Assembly: GCA_014529385.2 (NCBI GenBank)
Contig: CM043942.1
Span: 1,528,501 to 1,592,500, forward strand
Reading direction: 5' to 3'
Length of the DNA: 64,000 nucleotides
DNA from: Adiantum capillus-veneris
Taxonomy: Eukaryota; Streptophyta; Polypodiopsida; Polypodiales; Pteridaceae
Shown: in pieces, positions 19,718-30,181 of the stretch
Numbering within the stretch: the first letter of the stretch is position 1
Layout of the letters: each line of letters opens with the position of its first letter
Position numbers and translations under genes: made by a program
Notes under the pieces: model-generated
Databases searched by the model: none
The model's input: the letters and a program-made list of their open reading frames with translations, nothing else
Told to the model about the DNA's origin: nothing

Positions 19718-20985
19718 ATGATCTATGAGACCAACTCATGCTTGCGAATAAGCTTTTGGAATTGTAACGGGTATCCATGGAATGCGGGAATTGGCATTGA
19801 TGAGCTTACCAATGACTCCGATGTGATACTTCTTGTCGAAACATGGAAGCATGATGCGCAACGAATTCTTGGATTTGACAAATACGATGTGCATTCTTTG
19901 ATGTGGCAAAAAATGAAAAGCAACAAAGAGGCCAAGGAGGCGTAGCATGTATGATCAAAAAGGGTTTGAAAGATGTTTCCATTGTCAAAGAAGATAAGTA
20001 TAAACACTACTTATGGCTGAAAATCAGCCCACCAAATGGTCAAGTCATGTCTGTGGATGGTTGCTACATTCCTCACTATGACTCCAACTTTTATGCTCGC
20101 TTGAATATGGATAGAGATCAGCCCTTTGTTGAACTAGAGGAAGACATTTCTCATTACAAGGATCAAGGTGAAGTCGTTGTTTTTGGAGACATGAATGCTC
20201 GCACAAATATGTTACAACACGACACACAACAAGTCGACATGCCGCATGTCTCAAGAAGAATGGATGACTCATATATGTATAATCGAAGTTCTAATGATGC
20301 AAAAGAACTAAATCACTATGGAAAGTCACTTCTACATATGTCCAATAGTACCGGAATGCTCATTGCAAATGGTGTATCTCTATGGCAAGGCACCAATGAC
20401 TTTACATGTAGAAAGCACAATGGTGATAGCGTGATTGACTATATGTTGTTCTCGGAAGCCACTCTAGAATGCATACAAAGCTTTACACTTGGTGAATGGA
20501 ATCCGGAATCGGATCATAGGATGTTATGTATTGATCTCAAGTGTGGTAAACGGCCTGAGCATGTAGCCTCCAATCATGATGTGAATCATTTGTACCTACA
20601 TCTAGACTTCAAACGAGCACTTATATATGGTGATATGGTGGACCAAATGTTAAGCATGATGGATCATCAAGAGATCCCAACATTAGAATGCAAGTGGAAA
20701 GTTTTCAAAGAAGTAATTTGCTCTTGTGCGAAGGAATTCTTTTCGGTGAAACACATGCCTTGCAAAAGGTCTAAGAAGGGTAGCACCAAGAAGAAATGGT
20801 TTTACATGGAATGTAGTCAAGCTCGAAAACACTTGCTAAGACTGGATGCAATCAAAGACAAGGAATTTTACTTGGAATGTTCACACACATACAAAGCACT
20901 TGTTCAAAATAAGAGGATAAGGTGGGAAGTCAAAAAACAACTTCTTTTAGCGCAAGAGAGAGAGCTTTGGCGACTTGACTCTTGA
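19718..20985 (+). pseudogene. LINE ORF2, endonuclease domain
   Basis: APE-type endonuclease motifs in order: RISFWNCNGY (Asn), LLVETWK (Glu), GCYIPHYD, VVVFGDMNART (Asp-Asn), DYMLFSEATL, and ESDHRMLCIDL (Asp-His). The frame changes near 19910-19940 (19718-19945 in one frame, 19903-20985 in the next), so one indel is inferred. The frame ends at TGA 20983-20985 just before the RT N-terminal part. The enzyme nicks target DNA for target-primed reverse transcription. Confidence 0.85.
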
Positions 20986-22569
20986 GGATATGTATATGCA
21001 TTGCAAGAACCTCTATGAGCAACCCAATGTTGATAAGATGGAGTGTTGTGGCTCCCTTCCGTTTATGCCTCCCTTCTTTACCATTGAAGATGTATGCCGC
21101 GCGCTTGAGAAACATGCTACTCGCAAGGCAGGTGACCTTCAAGGTGTCAAGGTTGAAATGATTAAATGGACAAGCAAGAAAACAAGATATTGGATATGCA
21201 ATATGTTTAACCTTGCACTTCAGTATGGCATGCCTCATGATTGGAGTGTAAATTGGATCAAGGTGTCAAGGTTGAAATGATTAAATGGACAAGCAAGAAA
21301 ACAGGATATTGGATATGCGATATGTTTAACCTTGCACTTCAGTATGGCATGCCTCATGATTGGAGTGTAAATTGGATCAAACCTTTGCACAAAGGAGGAG
21401 ATGTAAACAATGTGAACAACTATCGCACTATAATGGTTGGTTCCTTGATGGCAAAGTTATTTGGATGTATCATGGAGATGAAAATAAGTGAATAGGCTGA
21501 AAAGAATTGCAAACATGCTATTAGCCAAGCAGGCTTTCGAAAGCATCATAGCACTATTGATCACCTTGTCACTCTTCGAGTTCTTATGGAAGCGTCTCGA
21601 TCGATTGAAAGGAAAAAAGTTGTATTGTTGCTTTGTGGATTTCAAGAAAGCTTTTGACATGGTACCACGAGGAAATCTTTGGAGACGTATGCAAAGCCTT
21701 CAAGTGCCGAGAGAATTTATGCATACAGTCTTTCGCATCTACCAAAAAGTGATATGTCGATTATGTATGGAGATGGAATTTCAGAATTGTGTCTTGGAAC
21801 GCTTTTGCCTACATAGCGGGCTGATCGTGAATGGATCCAAAACCAAGGTTATGCTTGTAAAGACCCTCAATGACGAAAAATCATGCATTGTATACAACAA
21901 TGAGCAACTTGAAGTGGTAGATCACTTCAAGTACCTTGGCCTTGAGGTTCCATCCAATCATAAATGGAAGGATTGTGCAATGCGTCGCTTGAAGCCGGAA
22001 AGAGGGCTTATTATGCATTTGAGAACATGTGCAATGCTGGAGAGATCAAGTGTAGGGCTCTCAAAAAGTACCTCTTTGACACATTGGTGACACCGGTGCT
22101 TCTTTATGGAGTAGAGGTGTGGGGTGGAAGCATCGTGAAGTCTACTTGGAAAGAGTTTGAGAATGTCCAAAAGCATTTTCTCACCAACTTTCTCCAAGTC
22201 AAGACACAAACACCCTCTATGCTCTTACTTCTTGAGTCCGGATCGCTTCCCATTGAGGTCTTGGGCTTGAAAAGGGTTGTGGAGTACATGCAAAAGACAC
22301 AACGTAGCCTTTTGCATCGACTTCCTAGAATCGCATATGAAGCAGGTCAAAAGGTTCAAAAGACATGCAAGAGAAAAATACTAATTTCGGGGTGGATGCT
22401 TGACATTAAGAAATGGTTTGGAAGATGGGATGCATGTCACTTGGTCAAGGATGCGTCGATCGACTCCCAAGTTAATGAGGCCTTCTTACAACGCCAATGT
22501 ATCACGGCTTGGGAGAAATCCGGAGGTTCTCGCTTCAGCCATTACACCACACACGTTGCCCCAAACTAA
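20975..22569 (+). pseudogene. LINE ORF2, reverse transcriptase with catalytic region deleted
   Basis: RT N-terminal part: TIEDVCRALEKHATRKAGDLQGV, then NWIKPLHKGGDVNNVNNYRTIMVGSLMAKLF, QAGFRKHHSTIDHL (in a shifted frame), and CCFVDFKKAFDMVPR. After KVICRLCMEMEFQNC the text jumps to LERFCLHSGLIVNGSKTKVML. The region with the CPLSP block and the YADD box, which must lie between them, is missing. The thumb and later part (FKYLGLEV, LYGVEVWGGS, LLLESGSLPIEVLGLKR) runs on in a different frame to a stop at 22569. At least three frame changes are needed. Confidence 0.85.
21141..21378 (+). repeat. 119-bp tandem duplication in the LINE RT
   Basis: AAGGTGTCAAGGTTGAAATG begins at 21141 and 21260, and both units end in AATTGGATC. 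Only two single-base differences are seen. Since 119 is not a multiple of three, it shifts the RT frame. Confidence 0.95.
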
Positions 22570-22632
22570 AAATCTCTCTTCTTCTCCGAACGAGGTAACC
22601 GAACTCATCCCTACATCCTTGAGCCCATCCTG

Positions 22633-22914
22633 TTGAGTGGGATCCGCACCATTTCCTCCATTCGTCTTAGCTCCCATTCTCTACGCTGTGAGATTGGACG
22701 TTGGGGCACTGGCGAGGAGTGTCATCGACTTTGCACCTTATGCCCTCGTCAAGTGCGAGAGAGTGAGTACCACACACTACTTGAGTGCTCAGCTTTTAAC
22801 CACATTAGGTCCTCTTTTCCCCATATATTCAGCCATGAGCTCTCCCTACATACCTTCCTCTCCCAACCACAATGTGGACTCTCCATTGCGATGCTCATTT
22901 CAGCCATTTTTTAG
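22633..22914 (+). pseudogene. LINE ORF2 C-terminal zinc segment
   Basis: The frame reads IRLSSHSLRCEIGRWG, CTLCPRQVRESEYHTLLECSAFNHIR. The CxxC...H...C pattern before FNHIR is the reverse-transcriptase-associated zinc segment found at the end of plant LINE ORF2 proteins. It lies in a different frame from the end of the previous piece (22569), so another indel or stop separates them. Confidence 0.72.
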
Positions 22915-23006
22915 CATCGAGAGTCACTTATGACCTCCACTCACACCAAGTGACATGTTCATTTGGTCCCATAGGTCATATTTGACCTCCGAGGACAATA
23001 ATATAA

Positions 23007-23010
<4 letters not shown>

Positions 23011-23044
<34 letters not shown>

Positions 23045-23985
23045 ATAACTGAAAGCTCTCGAAGGGGGGTGCTTGAACAAGGGGAAGGAAGGGTGGAGAC
23101 TCTCTCTTGTGTTGAAGAGGGAAGCAAGGAAGTTTCTCTCGCATGCTCTCGGGAGAATCAATCCATACTCTCTTTTGCTCTTTTTCTCTTGTCCCTTGAA
23201 AGTCTTGAAGGAGAGCTCTTAGTTTCGAGCCAAAGCAAGAGTATCGTGAGGTAGCAAGCTGGGGAGTTTGAAGGTATACAACAGTTCTCTCTCTCTCACT
23301 CTATCTCTCTCAAGCCATGACAAAAGCGGGATATCAAGTTCTAATTGCAAGCAAAAGCAAGACCTCAATACAAAAAAGGAGACTCGTGATGAGATTGCTC
23401 GACATCGGCTACTAGAGAAATTTGTTGTGCCTTGCAAAATGTTGGCCGGAGGTAGTTGTGATTGGTAGTTTCTGACTAGTATAGCACTCTTTAACCGAAT
23501 GTGATGGGAAGGTCTTACGTCAAATGCAATCACTTATACTTGCATCTTGCGGGCATGTGGAACTATTCAAGACTTTTACGACATCAAAATTCACGATGAT
23601 ATTGTTAAACAGGGGCTGCTCGAGAGAGATGTTATGCTTGGCGATGCTTTGGATGATATGTAGGCCAAATGTGGTACCCAATAAAGCCAAAGACCACCCA
23701 TGAGCTTAAGGCCACCCAAAAGATCTCATGGCTGTCAATTAAACCCTATGGGTTTTTAGTGTGAAGGCAATGGGGGAGAAATTAAAAAAAACCATGGCGA
23801 GATGGAACGCAGGCAGCGCATGGGAGGAGGAATAGCTCATAGAGAGTGCTACGGGTATCATATGATGCCAACCGAGAAACAAAAAAGGTCCAAAATGTCG
23901 GCGCGCATAACTACGGCCCAGTCTTGCTAGTTTTTGCACCGCTCCATCCAGGCCGATTGCCACATCATCAAGCCGCCTCCCACGC
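23011..23985 (+). other. LTR-like relic downstream of the LINE
   Basis: A CT tract (23011-23041) is followed by purine-rich sequence similar in style to 6110-6300, then a PPR fragment (23478-23682), a GTTTTTAGTGTGAAGGCAATGG block resembling the reverse complement of 9420-9450, and GCCACATCATCAAGCCGCCTCC, similar to 5625-5645. It ends where LTR copy C begins. No intact gene is seen. Confidence 0.55.
23478..23682 (+). pseudogene. PPR gene fragment, best preserved in the window
   Basis: One frame reads SIALFNRM, TGA, WEGLTSNAITYTCILRACGT, then IHDDIVKQGLLERDVMLG, DALDDM, TAG, AKCGTQ. This matches the consensus order of a plant PLS-class PPR repeat series: a P-type end (LFNRMQ.EGL), an L motif (TYTCILRACG), and the S/P start (DALVDMYAKCG). 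Two stops, TGA and TAG, lie where the motif expects sense codons. About 68 codons are recognisable, far below a full PPR gene of 400-900 residues. It is probably a captured fragment. Confidence 0.88.
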
Positions 23986-25526
23986 TGTCATGCATCTCCG
24001 CTTTCATGAAGAGAAAAGGAGCAGATAAATGCAAGCTAAGCTTCTTTGAAGCGTACACATTTAGTGAGCATTGATCAAGGCTTGTTAACAGGCCAAGTTT
24101 AATGAATAATGTATGTTAGATGCGTCTTAAAAGGGCCAATAGATGCCTTAATGATGCTAAAAAGGAGTATGCTTGAAGTGAGCATAAATGGGAGATTATG
24201 ATCTAGAACTACAGTGGTAGTGCTCTACAGGCTTGTCTGGTCGATTGGAGCTACCTTGAAGAAGTTATGGCAGTTTGAAGTTTAAGTCGATTGCAGATCC
24301 GTACAGGATTGGGCAACTACAGTTGAGGTGGAAGAAATGAAATGAATGCACTGGCCTAAAGTGATTACTTTAAGGAGCATTTCGTTCTTTTCAGATCAGC
24401 AATCAAAGTTTCGGTTGCCAAGTTATTGGCCGTTAAAGATTCACCAAGGGCCGATCCCGTACCAGGCTAGTTCGCTCGGTCGATGTGCCATCTGGGAATT
24501 TTACAGACTGGGCAGTGTTTGTATACATTCTATGCAGTCTGAGAAGTTTAAAGGGATTTACGGCTTTGGTAGACAGAGTCCGGTGTCAGTTATCGGCACT
24601 ACTGGTTTGGGTAATTTTGGCATTATTCGAGATGTTGGTATGGACACATGAAGATATTGTTAATCAAGGACTGTTGGAGGGAAAGATGTCATGCTTGGCA
24701 TTGCTTTGCTCAATATGTATGCCTAATATGGTGCCATTACAAAAACACAAAAATCTCTTCATTGATTGAAATGTCATCTCATGGAACGTATTGATTATGG
24801 GATATGGCTAGCTCGAAAGAGGATGCTGGAAAAAGATGTTGTGCTTGGCGGTTCCTTGGTCAAAATGCATGCTAAATGTGGTGCCCTACAAGGGTTAAGG
24901 GTCGCCCACCATGAGAACGGTCGCCCATGGGGTGGCCACCCAATTATAAGGAGGGAGAAAAAGAGAGAGGGCAACGACGGCGCGCCCCTCTTCAAAAAGG
25001 AAGCTTGAAAAAGTTTTTTTTTAGAGCAAGAAGAAAGAAACAAGCTAAATGCAAGGTTAGGGAAGATGGGCCATGGAGACCTCGGCTAGCAAATCTCGGA
25101 GGAGAGGAGGTTACGAAGAAGAGGCATAGCAAGCGTGAAGAGCATGCGAATGGTAATGGGGGCAAAGAAAGGAGTAGAGGCATAAACGGACCTAACTGAA
25201 GATGTAAAGCGAATGATAGCAAATGATTCTGGAAATCTGACAACAAATAATTTTTGTCTATCAACGAGCAATTGATACCTTATCTTGGTAAATCCTAGTG
25301 TCATTAACAGCCCGAGTAATTCTTAAGGGAGCTTAAACTTCTAGTTTTCAATTAATCCGAGTTACGGTGCTGCCTTGGATATTGATTGAGTTGTAACTAA
25401 AGATTTACTCAATTAATGGATGATTATGGTGACTGCCGGAGATTTCAATGTCTGTTGTTCTCTCTCTTTCACAGCTAGAGGCCTGGCGCCTACACGGCTC
25501 ATGTTTCGAACACATATCCCCCGACA
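23986..25526 (+). repeat. 5' LTR of a plus-strand relative of element 2 (copy C)
   Basis: Read on the plus strand it starts TGTCATGCATCTCCGCTTTCATGA and ends CACATATCCCCCGACA, matching the minus strands of copies A and B at both ends. Shared blocks include AAAGGGCCAATAGATGCCTTAATGATGC and GCAGATCCGTACAGGATTGG. It is shorter (1.54 kb) and lacks the palindrome. Likely TATA box ATTATAAGG near 24943. The GAACCCGACAC primer site follows. The 3' LTR is not seen. Confidence 0.75.
24640..24893 (+). pseudogene. PPR gene fragments inside LTR copy C
   Basis: Across small frame changes the plus strand reads HEDIVNQGLLEGK, DVMLGIALLNMYA, TAA, YGAITKTQ, LFID, stop, NVISWNVLIMGYG, then RMLEKDVVLGGSLVKMHAKCGALQG. 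These are two successive PPR modules (an L-type ending in GLL.KDV.LG and the S/P start) with the typical VISWNVLI link. It is sense to the element, upstream of the likely TATA box. It contains stops and shifts, so it is not functional as a protein. Confidence 0.85.
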
Positions 25527-25530
25527 TCTT

Positions 25531-25548
25531 TGTTGAACCCGACACGAA
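25531..25548 (+). other. Degenerate primer-binding site of copy C
   Basis: TGTTGAACCCGACACGAA lies four bases after the LTR end, the same spacing as in element 2, and resembles the tRNA-Trp complement with about three mismatches. Confidence 0.6.
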
Positions 25549-25571
25549 ACGAGCCAGGGTGGGAGGTAAAG

Positions 25572-26640
25572 ATGGAGATGCCAGATCCATTAAAGCAGTT
25601 TATTGACAATTTCAGTACCTATGGATTTGATAAAAATCTAGCAATTATAGATTTGCCAAAAATGATGGCTTTAGTTCAGGGATGTCTGCAGGAAGCAAAA
25701 GCCATGCAAATAAAAAAGAAAATTGATGATGCTGTAGAGCTAGTACTTGATGTTGTATGGTAGCAGTAGCATAATTTTCAGGGATATGATCCAGAAGGGT
25801 TTATTGCATGTTATGAAGCTGAGATGAAGAGCCAAAATGTTCCAGAAAATTGGATGACTGCAGCTTTTGAAGAGGTTGTAAACTCAGATTTTAAAAAGCA
25901 AGTTCAAGAACTGACAGAAGCATATCCTACACAGTGGGACTATTTTGCAGAGAATTTATTTACGAAAGCTCAAGAGTTCTAGATCTAGAAATAAAAGAGA
26001 TAACAGAACGAAGCCACGTTGCCTTCAGCAAAGGTGAAGGGGATCAAATACAGTTCCTCAACTATGATGAATTTTGGGAGCATATTTCTGCAAGAATTAA
26101 AGCCAAAGAAAATGATGAGCTAGAAGTAGCAGATTCAGTTCCAGAGGAGCTTATTTTAAGCAACAAAGAAAAGGTAAACGATCAATTTAATGCTAGAAAA
26201 GACCTATATGATTTTTTTTCAAAGATTACTCGCGTGGATGCTACCTCCAATAATGGTTTCAGCAAAGACATAGACCGTACACAACAAGTGGTTCACAAGA
26301 TGCTGACCTTGACATGGGTTATTCTGAAGCAGTTCATCAAGTAGATAAGACTCTACAGGATTTTTCTAAAACTACCAACACTATAATCAAGCAGAAAAAC
26401 ATGTTTGCTATAGATGAATGCATAAACAAAGCTATTATATACACAGTAGCTGATGAACTGATCAAGATTGTGGACCCATCATGGGATGAGCCTGAGGATG
26501 TCAATGAACCTATGATTGCTACTAACAATATGTTTGCAGATGCTATTATCATGGAAGAAGATGCTATAATTGATGAATTTTTGTCTAGATCTGAAGGAGA
26601 TGATTATAACAGTATAGAAGAGCTTTCTGATGCATGTATC
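25572..26640 (+). pseudogene. gag: Gag-like region of the copy C element
   Basis: From MEMPDPLKQFIDNFSTYGF the strand codes for helical, acidic sequence in several frames: LPKMMALVQGCLQEAKAM, then after two stops (25761-25770) FQGYDPEGFIACYEAEMKSQNVPENWMTAAFEEVV and TEAYPTQWDYFAENLF, then SVPEELILSNKEKVNDQFNARKDLYDFF and an acidic tail. Position after LTR and primer site, and the W..F.E..F pattern, indicate gag. No zinc knuckle, protease or RT follows; the coding breaks off near 26640 into minus-strand material. Confidence 0.62.
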
Positions 26641-26977
26641 TCTCTACTCACGTCTTGGCGTAGCGCCTTCAACTTTGCATCCGCTTCTGCTAGAGAAACC
26701 ACCTTCCCAAACTTCTTCAAAACTTGATTCCGCACCTCCTTCCATGAGCCTTGATTTCCACTTTTCAGACCATCACCCCATACTTTTGACCTCCACGCAT
26801 CAATAGCGATACCATCTACAAATGTTTTTCATATGTCTCTAGATGCATAGATAGCATCCATAGCTCAAAATATGCTACCCAATCCTCTAGGTGTTCAATA
26901 CCTGTAAATATGGGGCCAAAACTTGGCTCCACATATTTTCCAACTTCAAACTCAACCACGACACGTATCTCAACCAT
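26640..26977 (-). pseudogene. Minus-strand gag-like relic
   Basis: From ATG at 26977 the minus strand reads MVEIRVVVEFEVGKYVEP, FGPIFTGIEHLEDWVAYFEL, then after stops IAIDAWRSKVWGDGLK and GSWKEVRNQVLKKFGKVVSLAEADAKLKALRQ. The pattern (target of a gag domain, W at the centre, charged C-terminal helix) resembles retrotransposon gag N-terminal domains. The opposite orientation to the copy C gag marks a junction at about 26640. Confidence 0.45.
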
Positions 26978-27059
26978 TCTTCATCCTTCTTCCAGCTTCA
27001 AAGACCACTTTCAACCCTCAAACAAGATAATTAGTGCGATCCTCAATGGGTGCACCAGA

Positions 27060-27850
27060 AGATGGAAAGTGGGAATGCGAACACACTTGAAAACACAACA
27101 AAGATGCCTTTCTATAGCCCACAATACGCACAACACCCCCATCCATTAGAAATCACAATCAAAGCCGCACCTCGCAGCAAAAACACCATCTTTTTCACGT
27201 ACACTAGTGCATGCACTCTTCACATCATCAATTGATAGCATACCACATCAATTTTTCTCGTTTACAAAACAGTATCACAACACACACCACTCTCTCTTTC
27301 TCTCTCACACACACACACGGCCCGAGGGGCACCCACATCTTACACAACTGGCACCAAGCACTTTGACCACATCAAAGATGAGAAGGGGGGAAAGGGGGAA
27401 CAAATGGCCCAAGATTTGATTTGCTCCAATTATGACAAAAAAGTTGTATGAAACACCGTCCCTATGAATTCAAGCCAAAAAGATTCCATTCTCATCAAGT
27501 TTTGGTAGGTTTTTATTTTCCCATGATGGATGAAGTCCATTGTGACATGTGCTTCTTTGAGGTACAAAGGAATGTCAGAGGTTTCTATTCAAAATTGTAA
27601 TACTCCATCTAGATCCCTATGATGTAGTCATTTTGCTAAGCAACTGTAAAGGTATTTGTCTGCTATTTTGCTCTGGTTTATTGACAATTATCCTATAAAA
27701 AAAATTGGAATTATGTTCTCACTCCATCTTGGTATCATTTCTAGGTTAAAGAGATTTGCATCTAGAAAATCATCTTCAAATCCATCTCGGTTCTCTCCAT
27801 TTAGTGGTCTAGATAGGTGATCAACTCATTGATGAGTTTTCCCCTTTTTA
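27060..27850. other. Intergenic relic without recognisable coding
   Basis: Contains a short CA tract (27307-27318) and TTGGTGCCAGTTGTG on the minus strand near 27354, which resembles a retrotransposon primer site but with no clear LTR beside it. The rest is AT-rich sequence with no open frame of note. Confidence 0.5.
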
Positions 27851-27927
27851 ACCACAATTGTGAAATCAAATTCAAGTAAGATGATGAACCACCTCACTAT
27901 CCAGTTTATGCTACATGGCTTGTTGAC

Positions 27928-28923
27928 TTAATACAATAGTTCTTGATGATCCACAAAGACAATGAACTGGTTGGCTAGGAGGTAAACTTTCTTTACAAAA
28001 TATACCATGCCCAATCCTTTCCTTTTCGTAGTTGTGTAGTTTTGTTTGGCATTGTTCAATTGACGGCTGGCATAGTTGAGCAAAAAATCCACGGTCTCCT
28101 CACCAGGTTGTGCCAAAACACATCCAATGGCAAAAGAAAAGGCATCTCCATGAACATGAAAGATTTCACTCCAAACTGGTGCCTTGAGGATTGGTGCTGA
28201 CACCAAAGCCTGCTTCAACTTCACGAATGATTTCTCACAATCTCTTGTCTAGTTTAAGGTTACAACCAAACCATGGAGATGCTTAGCAATGATTGCATAC
28301 ATGTAGATAAACTTTATATAGTATCCACAATGTCTTATGAATGATTGAAACTCTTTTAATGTTCTTGGGCATGGAATATCCACAATCACCTTGATCTTGT
28401 CCATGTCCATCAATATTCCGTTTGCGGACACACTATGTCCCAAGATCTTGCCGTGTCTAACCATGAAAACACATTTTTTTGGATTCAAGCAGATCCAATA
28501 GGTGTGGCATTTCAAAAATATCATTTTTGAGATAATCTATATGGTCTGTGTAAAATTGAGTGCACACATAAGTCATCCATATAGATTTCTTAAAAGATAC
28601 GCAAGTATTCTTTTAAAGCATGAGCCATAAGTCTTTGGAAGGTGGTTGGTACATTTTTCAACTTGAAAGGCATTACTCGGTAAGCAAAAATGCCACATTC
28701 AGTTACAAAAGTGCTTTTGCGTTGATCTCACCAACTGATTATAACCTGAAAATCCATCCAAAAATCTATGTGCACATTTTCTTGCTACTCTTTCCAAGAC
28801 ATGATCAATGATAGGAAGAGTATAATTGTCACGGCAGATAGTAGTTTCATTCACTTTTTTGAGACTGACATACACTCTTAATTTACCATTCTTTTTAAGA
28901 CCACCACAATTGGGGATAGCCAA
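27928..28923 (-). pseudogene. Element 4 reverse transcriptase and RNase H start
   Basis: KNGKLRVYVSLKKVN, DNYTLPIIDHVLE and FLDGFSGYNQLV at 28699-28923. The catalytic box IYMDDLCVHS near 28555-28580 sits in a stretch with stops. Then LGHSVSANGILMD and CPRTLKEFQSFIRHCGYYIKFI (28249-28524). RNase H follows: LVSAPILKAPVW, FAIGCVLAQPGE, YASRQLNNAKQNYTTTKRKGLGMVYFVKK (27928-28224). The words are typical of Athila-like gypsy pol. At least four frame breaks. Confidence 0.83.
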
Positions 28924-29305
28924 TCCATGTGCTCAATTTTGTAGATGAATTCAGCTTCCTTTAGCTTGTCAATATCCTCTTTTGGTTTTCTTTACAAATG
29001 TTTTGCTATAAGTATAAGGGAATTGTCTGCTTGTCTTAGCATCAAGATCTAGGATAAATGTATGTCGTACATTAACTGAATGTCAGCATCAAACATGGAG
29101 AAAACATGCCTTTGTCAAGGTCAACTTATGCAATGAGTGCGGTCCCTTCTTTTTTATTCTCATCTCTTGCTTTCCTAACCATCTTCAAGAGTTATTTTGG
29201 CCAACTATCATTAACCTCTTGTACATTAGACGGTATCCGGTAGGCAAAGCTATCTGTTGTATTCTCAGCTACTTGATTTTCTATGTCTTTCTGGCATGTG
29301 TCTGC

Positions 29306-29805
29306 TCATTCCTTTTTTGGATGGTGTTGCGACTCCTTCTCCTCGTCTTTATTGTCTATTGTTTCCCTTTGGTTCTCCTTTATAACTAAAATTTTTGCGT
29401 CTTGTTCTTGTTGACTCACTTCTTTTGTTTTGTCAAGGCCTTTCAAGTCTATAGATGGTTGGAGAACTATCCTCTCTTGGATGGTCATTGTTGGTGGAGG
29501 CTCCATAAGAGTTTGAGAAGTCTCAATCAACTTTTACACATCTCCGAGCAGATATTTTCCCATTTTACATTAGGATAAGTCATCCATTTATGTTCCATTA
29601 TCTGTCTGACTTTGAACTCCCCAAGGAAAGGGGATTCTCCCCACGTGGTTGAAGGCAACAAAAGGGGGGCCAAAAGGGTTCCTACTCCACCAAAAAATAT
29701 GCTTTGAGCATTGAATGCCTTGAAGCACATGCGCGTGCACACACACACACACACACAAATGTTCAATTGGTGCAACAAAAGATGATAATGTACCAATTTG
29801 GTCAA
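29306..29805 (-). pseudogene. Element 4 upstream coding remains
   Basis: Two adjoining frames: a charged, Gln/Glu/Lys-rich linker (TIQERIVLQPSIDLKGLDK, KENQRETIDNKDEEKE) at 29306-29530, and a piece with EFKVRQIMEHKWMTYPNVKWENICSEM at 29527-29805. The second contains an (AC)n-encoded VCVCVC stretch (29731-29757). Position suggests gag/protease region or linker; there is no diagnostic motif. Confidence 0.4.
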
Positions 29806-30167
29806 TCAATTAATTGTACAAAAGGGGAATTTAATCAAATACACAATGGTTGGATAGCCCTTTGTGAATTCTCCTTACACACATGCACAATGCAAGGAGT
29901 TGAAGCTTGAGTAGGGACTAATTGTGAAAAAAAAAAATCACTAAGTGGAAATATGATAAACTACTTACACATGCTAATTGTAATGCAAAATGCAAGTTCC
30001 ACCTCACCTAATCACCAAAAGGTAGTGAAGCATGCTCTTGCCCAAGTGGCGATTAGGGATTGGGATTATTAAGATAATGCAAATGGAGATTAGGAAATTC
30101 TAAATTGAAGAGTGCTAATCACTAACACACAAAAGTGTAACAGCAAACCTTGCTAGCATAACTTGGT

Positions 30168-30179
30168 GCTCTGATACCA
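30168..30179 (-). other. Primer-binding site, initiator-Met tRNA (element 4)
   Basis: The minus strand reads TGGTATCAGAGC. On the plus strand the adjoining sequence TGATAGGAATGGG, starting at 30182, would be the LTR edge. Confidence 0.8.
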
Positions 30180-30181
30180 CT

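Larger units (their letters stand above)
18746..23010 (+). mobile_element. L1-type non-LTR retrotransposon (LINE), inserted in a CT microsatellite
   Basis: Plus-strand order: ORF1 (coiled coil and RRM-like part), ORF2 with apurinic endonuclease, RT and a C-terminal CCHC-type zinc segment. No LTRs. CT repeats lie directly on both sides (18676-18745, 23011-23041), so the target was probably a CT tract. A target duplication cannot be defined in such sequence. No poly-A tail is visible. Lesions: two stops in ORF1, a frameshift in the endonuclease, a 119-bp duplication in RT, and loss of the RT catalytic box. Exact ends are uncertain by about 50 bp. Confidence 0.85.
27850..30180 (-). mobile_element. 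Decayed Ty3/gypsy element 4
   Basis: Minus-strand order: iMet primer site (30168-30179), gag/protease-region remains (29300-29810), RT (28250-28923) and RNase H start (27928-28224). All frames are broken. No integrase is seen to the left, so the element is truncated near 27850 or continues as unrecognisable sequence. Confidence 0.75.

Noticed and set aside
23478-24893. A functional PPR gene on the plus strand
   Set aside because: Pieces are short, out of order, contain stops and frame changes, and sit inside LTR-type sequence. Captured fragments fit better.
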